Below, one piece after another: positions 58,250 to 64,000 of a stretch of 64,000 nt of DNA (position 1 is its first letter; each line of letters starts with the position of its first letter). A model generated the notes under the pieces. That model had not been told where the DNA came from and did not search any database. It was given only the letters and a program-made list of their open reading frames with translations. The DNA is from Panulirus ornatus (lineage: Eukaryota > Arthropoda > Malacostraca > Decapoda > Palinuridae), in NCBI RefSeq assembly GCF_036320965.1, contig NC_092238.1:55431943-55495942 (forward strand), given 5' to 3'. A program made the translations under genes and the position numbers.

Positions 58250-61200
58250 TATCCCTATGGATAGGGGATTAAGAATACATCCCACGCATTCCTCTCGTGT
58301 CGTAGAAGGCGACTAAAGGGGACGGAAACGGGGGGCCAGAAATCCTCCCCTCCTTGTATTCTAATTTTTAAAAGGGGAAACAGAAGAAGGAGTCATGCGA
58401 GGAGTGCTCATCCTCCTCGAAGGCTCAGAATTCAGTGTCTAAATATCTGTGGATGTAACCAAGATGAGAAAAAAGGAGAGATAGGTAGTATGTTTGAGGA
58501 AAGGAACCTGGATGTTTTGACTCTGAGTGAAACGAAGCTAAAGGGTAAAGGGGAAGAGTTGTTTGGCAATGTCTTGAGAGTAATGTCAGGGGTTAGTGAG
58601 AGGACAAGAGCAAGGGAAGGAGTAGCACTACTCCTGAATCAGGAGTTGTGGGAGTATGTGATAGAGGGTAAGAAAGTAAATTCTTGATTGATATGGGTAA
58701 AACTGAAAGTTGATGGAGAGAGATGGGTGATTATTGGTGCATATGCACCTGGGCATGAGAAGAAAGATCATGAGAGGCAAGTGTTTTGAGAGCAGTTGAA
58801 TGAGTGTGTTAGTGGTTTTGATGCACAAGACCGGGTTATAGTGATGGGTGATTTGAATGCAAAGGTGAGTAATGTGGCATTTGAGGGATTAATTTGTATA
58901 CATGGAGTGTTCAGCGTTGTAAATGGAAATGGTGAAGAGCTTGTAGATTTATGTGCTGAAAAAGGACTGGTGATTGAGAATACCCGTTTTAAAAAGCGAG
59001 CTATACATAAGTAAACGTATGTAAGTAGGAGAGATGTCCAGAGAGCGTTATTGGATTACGTGATAATTGATAGACGCACGAAAGAGAGACTTTTGGATGT
59101 TAATGTGCTGAGAGGTGCAACTGGAGGGATGTCTGATCATTATCTTGTGGAAGCAAAGGTGAAGATTCGTGGGGGTTTTCAGAAAAGAAGAGAGAATGTT
59201 GAGGTGAAGAGAGTGGTGAGAGTAAGTGAGCTTGGGAAGGAGACTTGTGTGAGGAAGTACCAGGAGAGACTGAGTACAGAATGGAAAAAGGTGAGAACAA
59301 GGGGGTAAGGGGAGTGGGGGAGGAATGGGATGTATTTAGGGAAGCAGTGATGGCTTGCGCAAAAGATGCTTGTGGCATGAGAAGCGTGGGAGGTGGGTTG
59401 ATTAGAAAGGGTAGTGAGTGGTGGGATGAAGAGGTAAGATTATTAGTGAAAGAGAACAGAGAGGCATTTGAACGATTTTATTAGGGAAAAAATGCAAATG
59501 AGTGGGAGAGGTATAAAAGAAAGAGGCAGGAGGTCAAGAGAAAGGTGCAAGAGGTGAAAAAGAGGGCAAATGAGAGTTGGGGTGAGAGAGTATCATTAAA
59601 TTTCAGGGAGAATAAAAAGACGTTTTGGAAGGAGGTAAATAAAGTGCGTAAGACAAGGGAGCAAATGGGAACTTCAGTGAAGGGGGCTAATGGAGAGGTG
59701 ATAACAAGTAGTGGTGATGTGAGAACTAGAAGGAGTGAGTATTTTGAAGGTTTGTTGAATGTGTTTGATGATAGAGTGGCAAATGTGGGGTGTCTTGGTC
59801 GAGGTGGTGTGCAAAGTGAGAAGGTTAGGGAAAATGATTTGTTAAATAGAGAAGAATTCGTAAAAGCTTTACGGAAGATGACAGCCGGCAAAGCAGCAGG
59901 TTTGGATAGCATTGCAGTGGAATTTATTAAAAAAGGGGGTAAGTGTATTGCTGACTGGTTGGTAACGTTATCTAATGTATGTGTGATTCATGGTGAGGTG
60001 CCTGAGGACTGGCGAAATGCTTGCATAGTGCCATTGTACAAAGGCAAAGGGGATATGAGTGTGTGCTCAAATTACAGAGGTATAAGTTTGTTGAGTATTC
60101 CTTGTAAATTATATGGGAGGGTATTGATTGAGAGGGTGAAGGCATGTAAAGAGCATCAGATTGGGGAAGAGCAGTGTGGTTTCAGAAGTGGTAGAGGATG
60201 TGTGGATCAGGTGTTTGCTTTGAAGAATGTATTCGAGAAATACTTAGAAAAAAAATGATTTGTAAGTAGCATATATGGATCTGGAGAAGGCATATGATAG
60301 AGTTGATAGAGATGCTCTGTGGAAGGTATTAAGAATATATGGTGTGGGAGCTAAGTTGCTAGAAGCAGTGAAAAGTTTTTATCGAGGATGTGAGGAATGT
60401 TTACGTGTAGGAAGAGAGGAAAGTGATTGGTTTTCAGTGAATGTAGGTTTGCGGCAGGGGTGTGTGATGTTTCCATGGTTGTTTAATTTGTTTATGGATG
60501 GGGTTGTTAGGGAGGTGAATGCAAGAGTTTTGGAAAGAGGGGCAAGTATGCAGTCTGCTGTGGATGAGAGAGCTTGGGAAGTGAGCCACTTGTTGTTCGC
60601 TGATAATACAGCGCTGGTGGCTGATTCATGTAAGAAACTGCAGAAGTTGGTGACTGAGTTTGGTAAAGTGTGTGAAAGAAGAAAGTTAAGAGTAAATGTG
60701 AATAAGAGGTTATTAGGTACAGTAGGGTTGAGGGCCAAGTCAATTGGGAGGTAAGTTTGAATGGAGAAAAGCTGGAGGAAGTGAAGTGTTTTAGATATCT
60801 GGGAGTGGATCTGGCAGCGGATGGAACCATAGAAGTGGAAGATAATCATAGGGTGGGGGAGGGGGCGAAAATTCTGGGAGCCTTGAAGAATGTTTCGAAG
60901 TCGAGAACATTATCTCGGAAAGCAAAAATGTGTTTGTTTGACGGAATAGTGGTTCCAACAATATTGTATGGTTGCGAGGCGTGGTCTATGGATAGAGTTG
61001 TGCGCAGGAGGGTGGATGTGCTGGAAATTAGATGTTTTAGGACAATATGTGGTGTGAGGTGGTTTGATTGAGTAAGTATTATAAGGGTGAGAGAGATGTG
61101 TGGAAATAAAAAGAGTGTGGTTGAGAGAGCAGAAGAGGGTGTTTGAAATGGTTTGGTCACATAGAGAGAATTAGCGAGGAAAGATTGACCAAGATGATAT

Positions 61201-61807
61201 ATGTGTCAGGGGTGGAGGGAACGAGGAGAAGTGGGAGACCAAACTGGAGGTGCAAAGATGAAGTGAAAAAGATTTTTAGTGATCGGGGCCTGAACATGCA
61301 AGAGGGTGAAAGGCATGCAAGGAATATAGCGAATTGGAACGATATTGTATACCGGGGGCGACGTGCTGTCAATGGATTGAACCAGGGCATGTGAAGCGTC
61401 TGGGGTAAACCATGCAAAGTGTGTGGGGCCTGGATGTGGAAAGGGAGCTGTGGTTTCGGTGCATTATTACATGACAGCTAGAGACTGAGTGTGAACGAAT
61501 TGGGCCTTTGGTGTTTTTCCTAGCGCTACCTCGCACACATGAGGGGGGAGGGGGTTGTTGTTCCATGTGTGGCGAGGTGGCGATGGGAACAAATAAAGGC
61601 AGACAGTATGAATTATGTGCATGTGTATATATGTATATGTCTGTGTGTGTATATATGTCTACATTGAGATGTATAGGTATGTATATTGTGCGTGTGTGGA
61701 CATGTAAGTAGATACTTGTGTATATGTGCGGGTTGGGCCATTCTTTCGTCTGTTTCCTTGCGCTATCTCCCTAACGCGGGAGACAGCGACAAAGCAAAAT
61801 AAATAAA

Positions 61808-61809
<2 letters not shown>
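58250..61809 (+). mobile_element. LINE copy R20, both ends present, long 3' UTR form
   Basis: 3.56 kb: starts TATCC-CTAT-GGATA (58250-58263), leader to about 58450, endonuclease, RT, C-terminal region to about 61365, long 3' UTR, stem-loop near 61760-61795 (one mismatch, CTCCC-TAAC-GCGGG), (AAAT)n tail. With R18 it is the best guide to full structure. Confidence 0.91.
58450..61365 (+). pseudogene. LINE R20 endonuclease-RT remnant
   Basis: Endonuclease: 58490-58687 (LTLSETKLKGKGEELFGN, ERTRAREGVALLLNQ), TGA, then AYAPGHEKKDHERQ, TGA at 58787, 58796-59014 (GDLNAKVSN), TAA at 59013, 59051-59308 ([22 protein letters not shown]). RT: 237 codons 59545-60258 ([12 protein letters not shown] with Gly to Ser, [22 protein letters not shown]), frameshift near 60256, 159 codons 60275-60754 ([39 protein letters not shown] reads FADN, a catalytic Asp lost), 104 codons 60757-61071, 83 codons 61143-61394. 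Confidence 0.86.

Positions 61810-61849
<40 letters not shown>
61810..61849. repeat. (TA)n microsatellite, about 40 bp
   Basis: Tail of R20 and left flank of R21. Confidence 0.94.
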
Positions 61850-61852
<3 letters not shown>

Positions 61853-63700
61853 TTCGACGATCGTTGCATGGAACAAATGCAAATGAGCGAGAAATGTAGG
61901 AAAGAAAGAACCGGAGGTCAGGAGAAAGGTGCAAGAGGTGAAAATGAAGGCAAATGAGAGTTTCGGTGAGAGAGTATCATTAGATTTTAGGGGGAATAAA
62001 AAGATGTTTTTGTAGGAGGTAAATAAAGTGCATAAGACAAGGGACCAAATGGGACCTTCAGTGAAGGGCCTAATGTGGAAATGATAACAGGTAGAGGTGA
62101 AGTGAGAAGGTGATGGAGTGGGTATTTTGAAGTTTTGTGGAATGTGTTTTATGATAGAGTGGCAGATATAGGATTTTTTGGTCGAGGTGGTGTGCAAAGT
62201 GAAAGGGTTAGGGAAAATGATTTGGTAAAGAGAGAAGAGGTAGTAAATGCTTTGCGGAAGATGAAAGCCGGCAAGGCATCAGGTTTGGATGGTATTGCAA
62301 TGGAATCTATTAAAAAAGGAGATGACCGTATTGTTGACTGGCTGGTAAGGTTATTTAATGTATGTATGATTCATGGTGAGGTGCCTGAGGATTGGCGGAA
62401 TACTTGCCTAGTGCCATTGTACAAAGGCAAAGGGGATAAGAGTGAGTGCTCAAATTACAGAGGTATAAGTTTGTTGAGTATTCCTGGTAAATTATATGGG
62501 AGGGTATTGATTGAGAGGGTGAAGGCATGTACAGAGCATAAGATTGGGGAAGAGCAGTGTCGGTTTCAGAAGTGGTAGAGGATATGTTGATCACGTATTT
62601 GCTTTGAAAAATATTTGTGAGAAATACATAGAAAAGCAAATGGATTTGCAGGTAGCATTTATCGATCTGGAGAAGGCATATGATAGAATTGATAGAGATG
62701 CTTTGTGGAAGGTATTAAGAATATATTGTGTGGGAGGAAAGGGAGGAAAGGGATCGATTCTCAGTGAATATAAGTTTGCAGCAGGGGTGTGTGGTGTCTC
62801 ATGATTGTTTGATTTTTTATGGATCGGGTTGTTAGGGAGGTGAATGAAAGAGTTTTGGAAATAGGGGCTGGTATGCAGTCTGTTGTGGATGAAAGAGCTT
62901 GGGAAGAGAGTCAGTTGTTGTTCGCTGATGATACAGCGCTGGTGGCTGATTCATTTGAGAGACTGGAAAAGATGGTGACTGAGTTTAGTAAAGTGTGTGA
63001 AAGAGGAGAGTTAAGAGTAAATGTGAATAAGAGCAAGGTTATTAGGTACAGTAGGGTTGAGGGTCAAGTCAATTGGGAGGTAAGTTTGAATGAGAAGAAC
63101 TGGAGGAAGTGAAGTGTTTTAGATATCTGGGAGTGTATCTGGCAGCGGATAGGACCATGGAAGCGGAAGTGAATCATAGGGTGGGGGAGGAGGCGAAAAT
63201 TCTGGGAGCCTTGAGGAATGTTTGGAAGTCGAAAACATTATCTCGGAAAGCAAAAATGGGTATGTTTGAAGGAATAGTGGTTCCAACAATGTTGTATGGT
63301 TTACGAGGCGTGGGCTATGGAGAGAGTTGTGCGCAGGAGGGTGGATGTGCTGGAAATAAGATGTTTGAGGACAATATGTGGTGTGAGGTGGTTTGATCGA
63401 ATAAGTTATGTAAGGGTGAGAGAGATGTGTTGAAATAAAAAGAGTGTGGTTGAGAGAGCAGAATAGGGTGCTTTGAAATGGTTTGGTCACATGGAGAGAA
63501 TGAGTGAGGAAAGATTGACCATGAGGATATATGTGTCAGAGGTGGAGGGAACAAGGAGAAGTGGGAGACCAAACTGGAGGTGGAAAGATGGAGTGAAAAA
63601 GATTTTGAGCGATCGGGGCCTGAACATCCAGGAGGGTGAAAGGTATGCAAGGAATAGGGTGAATAGGGACGATGTGGTATACCGGGGTCGACGTCCAGTT
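61850..63700 (+). pseudogene. LINE R21 RT remnant
   Basis: Linker with stops to 62130; 147 codons 62135-62578 (KMKAGKASGLDG, VPEDWRNTCLVPLYKG, KLYGRVLIERV); one extra base near 62570 (QKW) shifts the frame; 86 codons 62544-62804 ([12 protein letters not shown], with Met to Ile before the catalytic Asp); about 50 bp lost after IYCVGGK; 97 codons 62819-63112 ([12 protein letters not shown]); one base lost near 63095; 95 codons 63109-63396 (YLGVYLAADRT); C-terminal 83 codons 63473-63724 (GHMERM, RSGRPNWRW). Confidence 0.84.
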
Positions 63701-64000
63701 AATGTATTGAATCAAGGCATGTAAAGCGTCTGAGGTAAACTATGGAAAGTTTTTTGGGGCCTGCATGTGGAAAGGGAGCTTTGGTTTCTATGCATTATTT
63801 CATGACAGCTAGAGACTGAGTGTGAATGAATGGGGCCTTTGTCTTTTCCTAGCGCTACCTCGCACACATTAGGTGGGAGGGGGCTGTTATTCCATGTGTG
63901 GCGGGCTGGCGATGGGAATAGATAAAGGCAGACAGCATGAATTATGTACATATGTATATTTGTATATATGTGTGTGTGTTTATATATGTGTACATTGAGA
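61850..64000 (+). mobile_element. LINE copy R21, 5' truncated, runs off the window
   Basis: Plus strand, starts in the linker (about the [12 protein letters not shown] region) against TA; RT, C-terminal region to about 63700, long-form 3' UTR to the window end. The stem-loop and tail lie beyond 64000. Confidence 0.88.

Overview
Eukaryotic, repeat-only DNA. No host gene, tRNA, rRNA, bacterial promoter or operon is visible. The 64 kb is a pile-up of three interlocking repeat families, almost every copy bounded by long (TA)n tracts: (i) about 25 copies or fragments of one non-LTR retrotransposon (LINE) with an apurinic-type endonuclease plus reverse transcriptase polyprotein, whose C-terminus ([22 protein letters not shown]) and simple-repeat tail suggest the RTE group; (ii) Penelope-like elements (PLEs) with a reverse transcriptase (FRYVDD) fused to a GIY-YIG endonuclease; (iii) a short (about 240 bp) non-autonomous SINE-like repeat that looks like the two ends of the LINE joined together. 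Dense TA/CA microsatellites and this mix of families recall large decapod crustacean genomes; that assignment is from memory and tentative.

Layout. 1-2.2 kb: decayed PLE (P1, +). 2.4-13.8 kb: a mostly minus-strand chain of LINE copies R1, R2 (the best preserved, 841-codon frame), R3, then an inverted mosaic R4(+)/R5(-). 13.9-17.8 kb: LINE R6(+) and R7(-) tail to tail. 17.9-19.2 kb: two SINE-like copies, a mini-LINE R8 and an inverted LINE 5' end. 19.2-19.6 kb: low-copy sequence U1. 19.6-27.7 kb: plus-strand LINEs R10, R11, R12-R13 (fused head to tail). 27.7-28.3 kb: SINE palindrome S3/S4. 28.4-30.1 kb: head-to-head PLEs P2/P3. 30.1-33.05 kb: decayed LINE R14 and palindromic LINE pair R15/R16. 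33.05-33.8 kb: low-copy U2, an inverted paralogue of U1 with a 239-bp extra insertion. 33.8-35.7 kb: LINE R17(+). 35.7-49.2 kb: a tandem array of a 4.84-5.0 kb unit made of two LINE copies and a PLE piece, 2.7 units long. 49.3-52.8 kb: SINE S6 and a second head-to-head PLE pair P4/P5. 53-64 kb: LINEs R18(+), R19(-), R20(+), R21(+, runs off the window).

How the parts fit. The LINE supplies endonuclease and reverse transcriptase; its 3' end carries a small stem-loop (CTCGC-N4-GCGGG inside CGCT/AGCG) immediately before the TA-rich tail. The SINE-like repeat ends with the same stem-loop and starts with the LINE's 5' leader (which itself opens with TATCC-N4-GGATA), so it is probably mobilised by the LINE machinery. 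The PLEs carry a hammerhead-ribozyme-like motif near their 3' end. All three families begin and end at TA tracts, so each insertion brings in or preserves more TA landing sites; this self-reinforcing nesting, plus template switching and tandem duplication at TA tracts, explains most of the window.

Most copies are dead (frameshifts, nonsense codons, 5' truncation). The most intact frames are LINE R2, A2, B2, R10, R19 and PLE P5, but none is complete: the LINE frames lack part or all of the endonuclease, and P5 has Glu in place of the first catalytic Asp.
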